A stretch of DNA of 64,000 nucleotides from Combretum micranthum. Lineage: Eukaryota > Streptophyta > Magnoliopsida > Myrtales > Combretaceae. The translations under genes and the position numbers were made by a program. The notes beneath the pieces were generated by a model. That model was not told the origin of the DNA. It did not search any database and saw only the letters and a program-made list of their open reading frames with translations. Location: the NCBI GenBank assembly GCA_024138025.1, contig JAMXBD010002489.1:124001-188000 (forward strand), in the 5' to 3' direction. Within the stretch, counting starts at the first letter, position 1. Each line of letters starts with the position of its first letter. Shown here in pieces: positions 45,485 through 57,729 of the stretch.

Positions 45485-45509
45485 CATATATATATATATA
45501 TATATATAT
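45485..45509. repeat. (TA)n microsatellite in E LTR
   Basis: Uninterrupted TA dinucleotides. Confidence 0.9.
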
Positions 45510-45596
45510 TTGATGATTATAAATTATAGCCTTTGCATGTCAATCTTTGATAGTGACATGTTGCAGGCTGATAACACCTTAGGTTAGGGCGTTACA

Positions 45597-46971
45597 GGGA
45601 GTAAATGTAGCTGGATTAAGAAACTTTTATAAAGAGATTGCTAAAATTATTTTAGAACTTCAAATTTGAGCATGTGAGTTAAGTGATGAATCTAGACTAG
45701 GTTCTAGTTGATTGGTGGTTATTATAATTGAATGATTGGCCGTTTGAGATTATGAGATAGAATGATCAGAATATGATGAAATTTGTCCCCATTAGGAATG
45801 GTTACTAGGTATTAATGAAATTTGGTATTGAAACTAGTAAGAATTGGAGTTATAAATTATGCATAAATGATGATATATAAAGGGTGATATAGGGTAATTC
45901 ATGGATGTGGATTCTAACTAATATGGGTTAGGACTCTAGAGGAGCTAACAAATGGATTACTTCAGTTATCAAGGTGAATGAGAGTAAAATCTAGTGAAAG
46001 AACCTATGGTTAAATGATATGTTTTAGATACATGAGTAATGATAAGTTATGTTTGCTTATTGTGGTTAGTTTAAATGAATTCATGAAGAGGTCATAATTA
46101 TTGTCGCCTGCAATAGGAATTAATTTGAGTGAATTAGAGGAGACTTCTTAAGTATGGATTGGGTAGAGTTGGATATATGAGTAATTGCCCCATTTGGAGA
46201 ATATTAATGAAGATGTGGTTATTTGTCCATGTGAAGTGCTCATGTAACCTAGGAAATCCTAATGAAATTATTTGAGGAGCCTTAAATGCTTAATTGGTTG
46301 CTAGATGAATTTAGGAGTGCAAAGTACAAATAAGGATTATGGTTAGAGAAGCTAAAATAAGACTTTGTCATACTAAGTTGGTTAGTAAATATCATGTGAA
46401 GATTGGCTATAGGAGCATGGTATTGTGGCCATTTATGGAGATAAGGAGTTAATTACTCAAGGTAGAAGATACATAAGAAGGGATCTACATACCATGTTAA
46501 GACATTTCCTTAACTATAGTGGACTAGTAAGGTAGACACACGACATCATATAATTAAATTTAGGAACCTAGATCAAGTGACTATTAAGGAACAAATATAC
46601 TTTCTTATGGAATTAATGAACTACCTAGCTAGATAGATATCAAAACTAAATTGACTTAAGCATGGATAAGATGAGCACTAAGTGTGATTGATTGTTAGGA
46701 TTAAATCAATAATTGTCCTAAGAATCAATTAATATAATCACTTTGATGTATAAATCCCGATCTTCAATCGACAAGAATTCGAGGTAATGGATAGAGAGAT
46801 GTGAGAGATGTTAAGTAATATTAAAAGGAGACTTCGATTGTCTAGTCTAAATATCATAAGTGAATCTAATTAAGACCTTGACTTATTTTGTTACTTAGTC
46901 AAAAATTGGATGTTGGAGATGATAAATAGAAAAAAGCATTTTTTCATAGTGTTGTGACATATATAATTTGG
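45597..46971. other. No identifiable gene
   Basis: AT-rich sequence after the end of element E. I see no long open frame, terminal repeats or motif. A short run near 45600 reads NVAGLRNFYKEIAKIILEL, faintly like a pol connection domain, too short to call. Confidence 0.4.
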
Positions 46972-47849
46972 TGTAAGCCCTGAAAAAATTCAGTAAATAA
47001 TTCTAAAGATGAACTTTGAAAATAAAACCCTGAAAGTCACTCCGAATTAAAACTGAACTCGATAAGTCCCAAATTCCGAACGAATTTGGAAATTTCTGAA
47101 TCCTGAGAAAAATAAGAAACCTCAGAAATAAAATATCAACTCAATATACTTCCATTCTAAAACCTCTACGTACGACAAATTTTCTATTTAACTATAACTT
47201 ATAAATTTGGGTAAAATAGAGCCCTAAAATAAATTGTTAAGAAGTGAATAGTGATTAACCATAGGGAATAAAACTCAATCCAAAGAATTCCAAGAACGTT
47301 GTGAGATATTAAATATTTATAAAAATCAACCTTAAAGTAAATCTCACCAATCAGATACGTCATAAAGGTATAAAATATCAGTTTCCAAATTTGCAAAGAT
47401 GTGAACCAGAAAGTCAACCGGGAAACCAAGGTCCCTGAATCTTCCAAGAAACTCCGTAGTCTAGATCCGGCAATTCCGTGTTCCTAAATCAAGGAGTCGG
47501 AATAAGAGAAAAAGGTGTAATCGGTTTGCATTAGGCCTAGGATGCTCTAAAGGATGAGATCGACGAGTTTTCAACCTATTCCAATTCGGCCAGGTGCTGA
47601 CTTCGAAAAGCACGCCCTGGGATTTGAAATGTCAAAGATATGTTATTGATGATGTTAGGCTCATATTTCTATAAGGAGCTCCAAATTATTAGTTTTACAA
47701 ATTTTCATATAGCTAGGATTACCTGATTTAGCAAATTTACTTGTATTTCATTACTACCGGTAATTAGTGGGTCTTTCAGTACGATCTACCATTATTCATT
47801 ACATAATTTTTATTTTATTTTTATTTTTGTTCTTGTAATATATACCCTA

Positions 47850-48494
47850 GCTTCCTAGTAATCGAATAAACTTCGAAAACCGAAAAATGAAACCCTATAT
47901 CGGTCTAGTTCAAGCTTAGTAAGAGGAGCTTAGAAACCCTAGATCCGGCTTTCCTTTGGTTTCATAACAAAAGAAGTTTTATAAAGTAAATGAATATAAA
48001 TTATTGTTTTATAGTAAGAAAAAGTAGAGATAAAAGAATAGTGTAGAATAGTAATGAATAGTGTAATGTAAAGTAGATATGACAATTAAAGTACCGGTAG
48101 TAAGAAAGTACGCGTATAATAGCTATATCTGTTATTTTTACTCACCGAAAAATTATGAAATTGATATTTTTGGAAAACTTATATTTTTATGAGTCTAACG
48201 GTATATTCGGAATATTTTTACTAGTCCGGGCTTCCGGACACGTTTTTCGAGAACTGCGTCCGATCGGGTTCGAAGGACACCCGAATTTCGCGAAACTGAA
48301 ACTTTTATAAAACCTATGGTTATTACGGTCTATTTGAGCTAATTATCCCAACTTCGTTTTTCAGGGCCAAAGAAAACGGCAATGCCGGATTTAGATTGAT
48401 ACGGTAAACTAGGGTTTTGTTGACCTTTAGGGTTTCGTTTGACTTCCGGTTAGGGTTTTATGCTAAACCGATTCCGAAAATTTTAAGGGTTTAC
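47850..48494 (-). repeat. Inverted LTR 5'-end fragment inside LTR F
   Basis: Its reverse complement begins TGTAAACCCTTAAAATTTTC and then follows the start of D's 3' LTR (CGGAAGTCAAACG, GTCAACAAAACCC, CCGGTAGTAAG-type block). Left boundary approximate; the F sequence resumes after 48494. Confidence 0.6.
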
Positions 48495-49506
48495 AGTCTC
48501 AACACCAACAAAAACTTAAAATTCGTAATAAGGAATAGTTACCATGTAAACATCTATTTTCCAACCATAAAACAAGAGTTTTATTAAAGAAATGGAAACC
48601 TTAGGAAGTAGATTTGATTAGGACTTAATTTTAGAAAGATTAAATGAGTTTTACACAAGGAATAATCTTAAAAACAAGTTTTAAAATTCGGATCTAGAAA
48701 TTATCCTTCCTTAAATACCTATTTCCAATAGCCAAAATGAGGATTTTAATAGAAAAATAGAAGCTTTAGGAAATAGATATAATAAAGACTTGATTTTGAT
48801 AAGAGTAAATGGATTTTTATCAAAGTATAATCCTAAAACAAAGGAAAGGTTTCAAAACATAGATCAAACAATATTTTCATTCCCTTAAAATTTTGTAAAA
48901 TTCGTAACTAGGCAAAACCCTTATTTAAACATCTATTTTCTAATTCTTAAATGAAGAATTTTATCAGGATAATGAAGGTATTAGGTATATAGGTCATCAA
49001 GACCTTATCTTAGTAAAAATATGGATGGTTTTTAAAGAAACAAAGTTGGTTTTTCTCAACCAAGGGTCCTTGAAGTTGTTGCAAAATAAAAGATTTCCAA
49101 AAATTCTTTTTTATAAAAAATCATTAAGGAAGTGCTTGTAAATAGCTCATATCATGTCATTCATGATAACAACTTATAGATATTGCATGCACATGTAACA
49201 TACTTAGTAGGAACAATGCAAATTTCACAAACAATTTTGGAAATGCAATTTTTAGCTATTGATTAGAGCTTTTCAAGACCTAAAAGTTTTCAAAACTTAA
49301 TAATGACATCATAAATAGATAGATCTTTTGAAGCAGATAGAAATCGATAACTTATTTGCGAAATTCTGAATTAAAATAACCAAGTTATGGCCGTTTTAAG
49401 TTGGGATTTCCATCTACTACGAAAATTACGAACTTAAGAGTTTTTAATTAATAGGTTGGAATTAGTTATGGTTTAAAATACTCATTTGGGTATTTCTTTT
49501 GTTTAG

Positions 49507-49575
49507 ATGACTTTGAATCGGGGGAAAATTCTTGTTTCCGGAGTACTACTATTAAAAACCGGTGTCCATGGCCGA
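49507..49575 (+). other. Candidate exon 2 in LTR F
   Basis: 69 nt after TTTTGTTTAG and before GTGAGT, ending ATGGCCGA. Here the first bases are ATGACT instead of the usual GTGA, so an earlier ATG exists. Confidence 0.45.
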
Positions 49576-50263
49576 GTGAGTTCACTTTCCCTAAATTTCA
49601 TGCTTATGGTTGTGCCTGTAATGATAGTAGCATTAGAACTAGGGCAAGATAAAATTGGAATGTGCATGTGAATTCTGCTTGGTTGAATTGATGTTAAGAA
49701 TATCAAAATAATAATTGCGATAAATATTTGTATAATTTAGTATAGAATTGAAGTGTCTAAAATATCTATGATCGCCTATAATTCACTTAAATAATATACC
49801 ATGACCATATAATTAAACTGCCCATGCATAACATATGTGAGTCATATTACATTTTTCATTATACCTTTATGGGAAGAAGGCATAATAGCTAGGCAACGGG
49901 TGGGCCTAAAAACTCGATTAATAGCGCGAGATCACCTGAAATAAAATGGAAGTAGAGTAGGCACTTGAATCAACTACATAAATAGTGAGTGGGTGGGCAC
50001 TTGAATCAACCACTATATAAATGAGAAAAAATTGAAATCTATGGTCGTGTGGGCCTGAAACACCTAACCCTGAATGGAAGGCATAAATCCATTCAACATA
50101 GGACTCTCGGAAAGTCTTATGTATTGTATGCGCACGTACTTGTCCATTTCATATGATTGTCTAATATAACTTGCTTGCCCTATTGATGATGGAGCATTTA
50201 ATTTTTGAAGTGAAACTCATTAAGCTAGCGTAGCTTATACCCCCATAGCTTCTTTTGATGCAG

Positions 50264-50305
50264 TTTCTGTACATATGGTTGCATCCCCGGACTTGGCCAA
50301 ATCAC
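50264..50305 (+). other. Candidate 42-nt exon 3 in LTR F
   Basis: Preceded by TTTTGATGCAG, followed by GTAAAT. Frame 0 reads FLYIWLHPRTWPNH, similar to the A and D exons of identical length. Confidence 0.5.
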
Positions 50306-50658
50306 GTAAATGCGGAGTTAAGAGTTTTCCCTTATTAGTTTATGATTAGCTTTGTATAGGCTTTCATAGGAAACCTTAAACGCTCAGGTTGTTATTAAAA
50401 GCTAATATATGGACTTTTTGTTTAGTAGGGGAATGCCCTTTAGTACCTTGTAATTGATCCTGAGATATCTGTGGTTTATGTTTTTATACTTATTCTATCA
50501 AGTTGAACTATATATTTGCAACTACATATGTATTCTATTGTCGTAAGGGAACGCCTTGCATCTAATATAAGACTTTTAAATGACTATAATAGTGATTCTT
50601 AAGCCTCGTTTAGCATGCAGCGGACGGTTACATTTAGGGTACTCTTTAGGGCGTGACA

Positions 50659-52420
50659 AATATAAGGACAATGTTTATAGAAATCGATATTGAGTGAAAT
50701 GCTCAATCAAGATTTAAGTTGTGAGGATTAAATATTATTGCGTGTGTTATGTGGCATCCAATAAAATTATAATAGATTGGTTATGGTGGTGTTGAGAATA
50801 AAGATGAGGTTATAAACCAAGTGCACATGTTTAGTTTTAATTGTGGTGCATGAGGTATAGTTATAAATGGTCCAATCAAACTGTCATACCTCACTCTTAG
50901 TAGTTGATAGTCAAATAAACTAGCCTTAACCTCATACTGGGAATGATTGAAAAGCTTGAAAATAAAAGTTATGTAACGTCCAATCCTTAGCGGTTGATTA
51001 TGGAACACATAAGTCAATCAAGACGTTTGGTGCATTTGTAAGAGTTCAGTACATCATGAAAACTAAAATATTAAAGTCAAACACTAAAGATGACTTATGA
51101 CCTTATGAACTGGCCAAACATCTCTAATATATAGACAATAACATACCCATAATAAAATAATATATCTTGAATTGAAGTCAATAAGAAATTTGTTAAGGAA
51201 AGGAATCTTCTAATACCACCAATCATAGATTATCATACAATGATGGCGTATTGAAAAATTATAAATAACTAAAAATTTGATTAGCAAGAAACTTATAATT
51301 GAATGCAATTGACAATTAAAATATGATTAGAATAGTACGTTTCATATGCCTAATAGCATGAATATACAGGTAGAATGGAATGGCAAATTATTATGCCACA
51401 TCTGCTTAAAGTCATGATAAGTCCTGTGTCTTATCAGTTTTGCATCTGTTGAGTTGAGTCATCAGTTGTGTCAACAATCATGTCTAGTAAATTCAAGTCC
51501 TTGGTCATGTTGGGCGAGTCTGAGTCAGTAAAGAGTCAAGATTTTCCAAATCATTCTTATTGATATACATACCAAGCCATAATAAGCATCAATCTCATAA
51601 AATTGAGGACGGTAACTATAATGTTTAGATGTACGAAGAACATATGATGATAATGGACAATAGATAGGTGTAACATGATAATAATACAAATCCTATCTTA
51701 TACGTCATAATACTAAAACGATATTGAATTTTGATAAACAAAAGGGGGGAAGAAGAACATTCAAGACTCAACACATATATGCCAAGGTATAAACTCTTAA
51801 GTTGAAACGATCATTAATATGAATGAACTTGCACACAGAGCCAAATCACCTGCAAATGGAGGGTACCTTAGGCACCAAAAATATAGAAATCAATAATTCA
51901 ATCACTAGGAAAAACTAAAATTCAATCACTAGGTAAAATTTCAAGGTTAAGAAGAATGAAATGATCCAAACACCAATCATAACAAATAAAAAAACAAGTA
52001 AAGTCAATGGAATTCAATTGGAATTATGTGTCGATTTAAATTGCTAACTTTTTCAAAAATTAGCTTCCAAACCGAAAACCTAAAATTTGAAAATTCAAAA
52101 AAATTCAAATATCAAGATGAAATTAAATTATAATTTCATAACAGTCTTGTAAATGAACAGTTTGGTAAGAGAAATAGAAACAATGTCATTAGAAGCTTTG
52201 ATTTTGCAAAATTACGATTTTTCCCCTATCAAGAACTTACGCATATTAAAAACTCAAAATTTTAAATATATTATGCTTGGTTGATATATTTAAATCATTG
52301 CTACCCAAGAGATTGATTGAAAACCCTAAACTATTTACAACTAGCTAAGGGTTTTGTATATGTAAGATTTAATTAAATGTAACGGATTTTGCCATGTGAC
52401 AAAAACCCTAAAAGGAGACC
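50659..52420. other. No identifiable gene
   Basis: AT-rich, no significant open frame, no terminal repeats. Probably old repeat debris; nothing I can name. Confidence 0.4.
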
Positions 52421-53780
52421 TGTCACGCCCCGAGGGATACTCTAAACGTGGCAGTCCGCTGTACACAATACTAAAGCCTAGGAATGACTACCTTAGTCAC
52501 GCAAAGGCTTCTATATCATGTACAAGGCATACATCATAACCAAGGGAACGCATCGGAGTAGCGTAATTTATATTGATAATAAATAAGTAATAAGGCAAAG
52601 AGAATACTTATCATAAAACATACATATTACATTTAATTTCTTAGGGGCATATCCTCTATTATCTTCAAATAAATATACATCACTAATCATATAGGTCATT
52701 ACATAAAAGAACCTTACAAAATTATTTTATCTTATGATTCATTTCCTTCATAGAAGCTTAATCATCCTTCCATGACTTCCTTAATGTCATGATCCTCAAT
52801 TTAAGCCGTGGGTATACCTGTTTCAACAAAATCTATAGGGTTATAAGCTACAACTAGCTTAGTGAGATATTCCTTTTCATTCGTACCATATTTTCAAACA
52901 AGTTTAATTTATATTTTCACACATATGTTATGCATACAATGCAACAATCACATGATTACACAAATATATATAGTTTCCGGAAACCATAATAGAACGGATT
53001 TACCCTTCCGTATCAAAGGTTAGGGAATCGGGGTTGAAGGTCCTCGACCTTCTACTGCTAGTCCCCAGTCCTCACCCACAGCATTCAGTTGGCTCAGCTC
53101 CAACCTAGAGTCGCTTTCCCCGAGCAATTTAGATTCTCTAGGAAAGAACATGGCCCGTGGCACTGCATGATCACAGCCAATCCAACTCTACGCGTAGAAG
53201 TAGCAACCTTCCGAAATAGATGTGACTCGATGGATACTATGCGTGAGCGTTTTGTTTTTCTTAAGCCAAACCTTATTAAGGTTTATTAGGGGCGATCAAT
53301 CAATTTAGCAAACAGTAAACAGGCATACAAGTAAGTAAACAAAATTATTTAAACAAACAGTTCGAAGTTGCGATATTCTTAATTCTCATTTCATGCATAA
53401 ACATAGAATCACGTATATACACATAATCCCGAATTCCTCAAATATATATCAATTTTTATCCTTCCTTAGTATACTAATGCTACTACTTTACAAGCACAAG
53501 CAAGTAACGAAATTAGGAGGAATAACTCACTCGCCCATTTTGTGATCTTCTTAGTCGTAGTAATCCTCAGGTAGGGTAATCTCGTATCTTTCGTCTCTTA
53601 GACAAAAGAAATACCCGGGATAAGTTTTTCATGAAATTTCTATTCTTGAGATTCTAAACTTTCCTTTAAATCATGGTAAAATCGTATAAGAAGAAATTCC
53701 AACTTAAAATGGCCATAGCTTTGCTCATTTTAATTCGGAATTTCACATACAATATACCGTTTTTGGTCCCGAAAATAATC
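52421..53780 (-). repeat. Partial Tekay-like LTR G (3' part)
   Basis: Minus orientation; ends in sense GGGGCGTGACA at 52421 with the GCGGACTGCCACG block before it. No PBS follows, so it is a 3' or solo LTR. The sense 5' part is missing beyond about 53780 (after GGTCATTTTAA-like sequence near 53710). Contains the exon-like block 53596-53531 ending ATGGGCGA/GTGAGT. Confidence 0.65.
53531..53596 (-). other. Candidate exon 2 in LTR G
   Basis: About 66 nt after TTTTGTCTAAG, before GTGAGT; the only ATG is ATGGGCGA at the end, and the PEDYYD codons followed by a stop are present. Confidence 0.45.
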
Positions 53781-53915
53781 AAGAAGGGGGTTGAATTGAT
53801 TATTTCAAAAATTAAAATTTTACCTTTTAAAAACAATCCCCTTTGATTTTAAGTTAAGAACAATATGAACAATTTAACAGCAATAACATAAACTATGGAA
53901 ATATAAATAGAAAGG
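53781..53915. other. Short unassigned segment
   Basis: AT-rich sequence between LTR G and the CRM-like element; ends AAAGG, the possible left target duplication of that element. Confidence 0.4.
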
Positions 53916-54507
53916 TGACGCAGCGGAATACGAAGGGAACAATCGCAAGACGTTGATTCGCACACGAATACCGGCTTGTGATCTTCAAATATCCATTGAT
54001 TCTGAGAATACCTAGATATTTGGCATCAAAAATCAAAATCTACACAAGATTTACGAAATTTGGGATAAAGAGAGAACACTCTCAAACAATTTCATTCAAA
54101 AACAAGATGTTCTGTCCCTTCTGTAACCCTAGAATATATAATATGCTATTTTTACCAAAAAAGGAAACCTATCTAAATAATACCTAGGGCGAAAACAAAT
54201 GAACGGTGGAGATTAATGCCACAGACGGCATATAAAAATGATTATCCAATAAAAAGATAAGACATAAAGAAAAATTACTAAAAATAGTAAAAACGCGGTT
54301 TTGACAGCCTAAACGAAGGAATTTGGCCGAAAACCGGCTTGGGTCACAAGCAAAGCTGTGAGTTCTGTCCGTTGGATCGTTTCCCTTCAGAATATGGACT
54401 CGCTCGGTAAATATCCAAAACTCCAAAACTCCCCAAAATTACAGAACTGCCATTATCAAATCCTGTGCCATTTCTCCAAATAATTAATTGCTATCTTGTC
54501 TGCATCA
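53916..54507 (-). repeat. 3' LTR of CRM-like element
   Basis: 592 bp, homologous to 58932-59517. The last pol codons and stop (54456) lie inside its first 52 bases. Confidence 0.85.
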
Positions 54508-55600
54508 TCCTCCCCGGGGTAGACAGAATTCGCCCTCGAATTTTCCTCATCTGAATCATCACCAACATAAGGAAGGAGATGTTTAACGTTGAAGACGTCC
54601 GCAGTTCGAACATGACTAGGTAGCTTCAATCGATAAGCATTGGGGTTGATCTTCTCAATTATTTCCACTGGACCAATCTTCCTAGCAGAAAGCTTATTAT
54701 ATTCACCAGTAGGAAACCTGTCTTTAGTAAGGACAGCCCAAACATAATCTCCCACTTCAAACTCCACATGACGTTTCTTTCTATCAGCAACCATCTTGTA
54801 ACGGCTTGCAGCGCTTTCCAGATTATCATGCACAGATTTATGAACCTCCTGGAGATTGTGGATAAAGTCCTCTGCCTTTCCATGGACTCTGGTTTTATCT
54901 GGCAGTGGTAATAAGTCAAGTGGCCACGGGGAATAATAGAGTACACTCACTTGGAATGACTGAATCCCGTGCTGCGATTAATTGCATGGTTGTGTGCGAA
55001 TTCAGCCTGGCTCAATTTCTGGTCCCAACTCTTCACATGCTCGCCCACCAAACTTCTCAACATATTACCCAATGACCTGTTCACCACTTCAGTTTGCCCA
55101 TCTGTTTGTGGATGATAGGCACTGCTGAAGTTTAACTGAGTGTTGACCATTCTCCACAGACTTCGCCAAAAATGACTAAGAAATCTAGTGTCCCTCAGAA
55201 ACAATACTTGAAGGCAACCCATGTAATCGGTATACCTCGCGAAAGTACAACTGTGCCACACGTACAGCATCTGTAGTCTTCTTACAAGGAATAAAGTGAA
55301 CCATTTTAGAGAATCGATCAACAACTACATAGATGGAATCATTACCTCGTTGTGTTCTTGGTAATCCCATCACAAATCCATACTGACATCAACCCACGGC
55401 TGTGAGGGAATTGGAAGGGGCATATACAATCCTGCATTCGTGGCCGACCCTTTTGACACTTGACAGATTCTACAACGCTGTACGAAGCGCTCAACCTCTT
55501 TGCGGATGGTTGGCCAAAAGTAAGATGCCTGCACTAACAAAGTTCTGTCTCGACCTATATGTCCCTCACCATGCAGTTCCTTAATGATCAGAGCACGCAA
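54456..55600 (-). pseudogene. CRM-like pol: integrase and C-terminal tail
   Basis: Zinc domain ELHGEGHIGRDRT with CRICQ (HHCC), core with [23 protein letters not shown], an intact [20 protein letters not shown] and C-terminal GDYVWAVL, LSARKIGPVEIIEKI, NAYRLKLPSHV and DVFNVKHLLPY. The tail ends with an acidic PGEDDADK stretch that crosses the purine tract into the 3' LTR. No canonical chromodomain; the acidic tail sits where CRM elements carry their CR-type motif. Two frameshifts (about 55370 and 55190) and one near 54948 break it. Confidence 0.75.
54508..54519 (-). other. Polypurine tract of CRM-like element (inside pol)
   Basis: Sense CCCCGGGGAGGA next to TGATGCAG of the LTR, overlapping pol codons. 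Confidence 0.6.
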
Positions 55601-55658
55601 GCTGCAATCTGGGATGCATAATTGATTACCCTTAAATAGAAAACCATTGCAGCAGATA

Positions 55659-56899
55659 TCAGACTCTCTCCTGCTCGAACCGTTGCCAAAATTCTAGCAA
55701 AGTATGGGTCAGTCTCAAGCAACTCAGCAAAAGAGTGAAAACCAGTACCTCAATTTTCATTCTGTTTAGAAGGCTCCGACGTCTGCTTAATGCATCAGCG
55801 ACTCTGTTCGTAATACCAGATTTATGCTTCACAACAAAGGTGAAACGCTCTAAGTAGGCTACCCAAGAAGCATGTCTAGCCGAGACCTTGTCCTGGCTGT
55901 GTAAATGCTTTAAAGCCTCATGGTCAGTGTAGAGGACAAACTCCTTGTGAAAGAGATAATGTCGCCAATGCTTAACTGCTTGCACCACAGCATAAAACTC
56001 TGCATCGTAAGTGGTGTATCGAGATTTTGATCCTGATAACTTCTCACTGAAGTAAGCAATTGTTTGCTATGGCTCAACACGGCACCAATCCCTACTTTGA
56101 TGCGTCGGCATGTAACTCAAAAGGTTGGTGGAAATCGGGAAGTACTAATATCGGGGCAGTGGTGAGTCGCACTTTAATCTGCTCAAAGGCCTTATCCGCT
56201 TCTTCAGTCCACACAAACTTCCCTCCTTTCATGCAATCTGTTATGGGGGCCATAATGCTGCTGAAGTGTGGAATGAAGCGCCTATAAAAGATGCAAGGCC
56301 ATGGAAGCTCCTAATCTCAGTGAGCGTGCCAGGCCTAGGCCAATGCTGAACAGCAGCCACTTTAGCTTGATCAATCGCAGGCCCTCACTAGAAATCACAT
56401 AACCAAGGAAAAGTACCTCAGATGTGAAAAATACACACTTCTTCATGGCTGCATAAAACTTTTCCCTTCGTAATACACCAAGAACAGCCTTCAAATGTTC
56501 ATGATGCTCTTCTGAATTAGCACTGTAAATCAATATGTCGTCAAAGTAAACGACAACACATTTACCAATGAACGGCCTCAAGACTTGGTTCATCACCCTC
56601 ATGAAAGTGCTGGGCGCATTAGATAGTCCAAATGGCATAACCAGCCATTCATATAACCCTTCCCTTGTCTTAAAAGCCGTCTTCCACTCGTCACCGACTC
56701 GAATCCGAATCTGATGATACCACTCTCAAATCCAATTTTGTAATACCCTCCGCACCACTAAGCTGATCAAGTAAATCATCTAAGCGAGGAATAGGAAAGC
56801 GATACCTGACAGTGATTTTATTAATCGCACGACTGTCCACGCACATGCGCCAAGAGCCATCCTTCTTAGGTGTTAGGAGGGCTGGAACAGCACACGGGC
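55659..56899 (-). pseudogene. CRM-like pol: reverse transcriptase and RNase H
   Basis: RT with [36 protein letters not shown] and catalytic YFDD; thumb LGYVISSEG; RNase H with [14 protein letters not shown], the LYTDHEALKHL motif, and KSGITNRVADALSRR. Frameshifts occur near 56690, 56340 and 56060. Confidence 0.8.
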
Positions 56900-57724
56900 T
56901 CAAGCTCTCCTGATGAAACCTTTAGTCAGCAATTCCTCAACCTGTCGCCTTAACTCCTCATGTTCTGCAGGGCTCATTCGATAATGAGGTCGGTTTGGCA
57001 AAGCTGCACCAAGTTCAAGATCGATATGATGCTGAATATCACGCAGTGGAGGTAACCCCTCTGGTAAATCCTCAGGAAATACATCCCGAAACTCCTCTAC
57101 TATTGGAACTGCTACTCCAGGTATCTCTATGTCTCCACTAACCTCCTTGCCCAACAAAGCAAAAACAATTTCAGATTGCTTTATCTCCTCCTCGAACTTG
57201 GCTAAGGACAACATGCTGGAACTACTACTACCACCCTGTTTTGTTGGCTTAGTCACTGTGGAATCTCTGTTGGGTACCAGTATAATCTTCACCCCTTTAT
57301 ATACAAAACTATATGAATTAGCTCGCCCATCATGCATTACGCTCCTGTCAAATTGCCAGGGCCTTCCCAACAGCAAGTGACATGCGTCCATTGTCACCAC
57401 ATCACACCATACAGCATCCTTGTACTTAGAACCAATAGAAAAAGAAATGAGAGCACGTTTAGAAACTGTTACCTCTCCCCCTTTTTTTAACCACGCCAAC
57501 TTATAAGGTTTCGGGTGTTGCTCAGACTCAATGCCTAGCTTTTGTATAACTTCAGTAGACACAATGTTTTCACAGCTTCCAGAATCAATCATGAATCGGC
57601 ACACCTTACCTAAAATGGTACATGTGGACTGGAAAATATTGCTTCTGAGCCACTCTTCCTCAGCTACTTTGGGAGTCATGCAAGATCGCCGGACTACTAG
57701 ATTCTCCCTGCCATCACCAGTCAC
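56900..57724 (-). pseudogene. CRM-like pol: protease and RT N-terminus
   Basis: About 275 open codons. FMIDSGSCENIVS is the aspartic protease active site (Asp-Ser-Gly), LLLGRPWQ the ILG-like block, then EFRDVFPEDLPEGLPPLRDI, PHYRMSPAEHEELRRQV and LLTKGFIR, the usual entry to RT. Confidence 0.8.
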
Positions 57725-57729
57725 AACTT

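Larger units (their letters stand above)
43639..45596 (+). repeat. 3' LTR of element E
   Basis: 1958 bp, TGTAAGAT to GCGTTACA, directly after the purine tract. Different family from A, C and D (shorter, different U3). TATA box at 44020-44027. Three good splice donors in the right order follow: CCTAG/GTAAGT (44077), AAAG/GTAAGA (44227), CTAG/GTAAGT (44364). Confidence 0.75.
46972..50658 (+). repeat. Tekay-like solo or fragmentary LTR F, with an inverted insertion
   Basis: Starts TGTAAGCCCTGAAAAAATTC, like the solo LTR at 24422 (TGTAAGCCCCGGAAAATTTC), and ends TTTAGGGCGTGACA. No PBS or purine tract adjoins either end and no convincing target duplication is seen. The 3' half matches LTR-1. An inverted LTR fragment is lodged at about 47850-48494. 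Confidence 0.7.
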
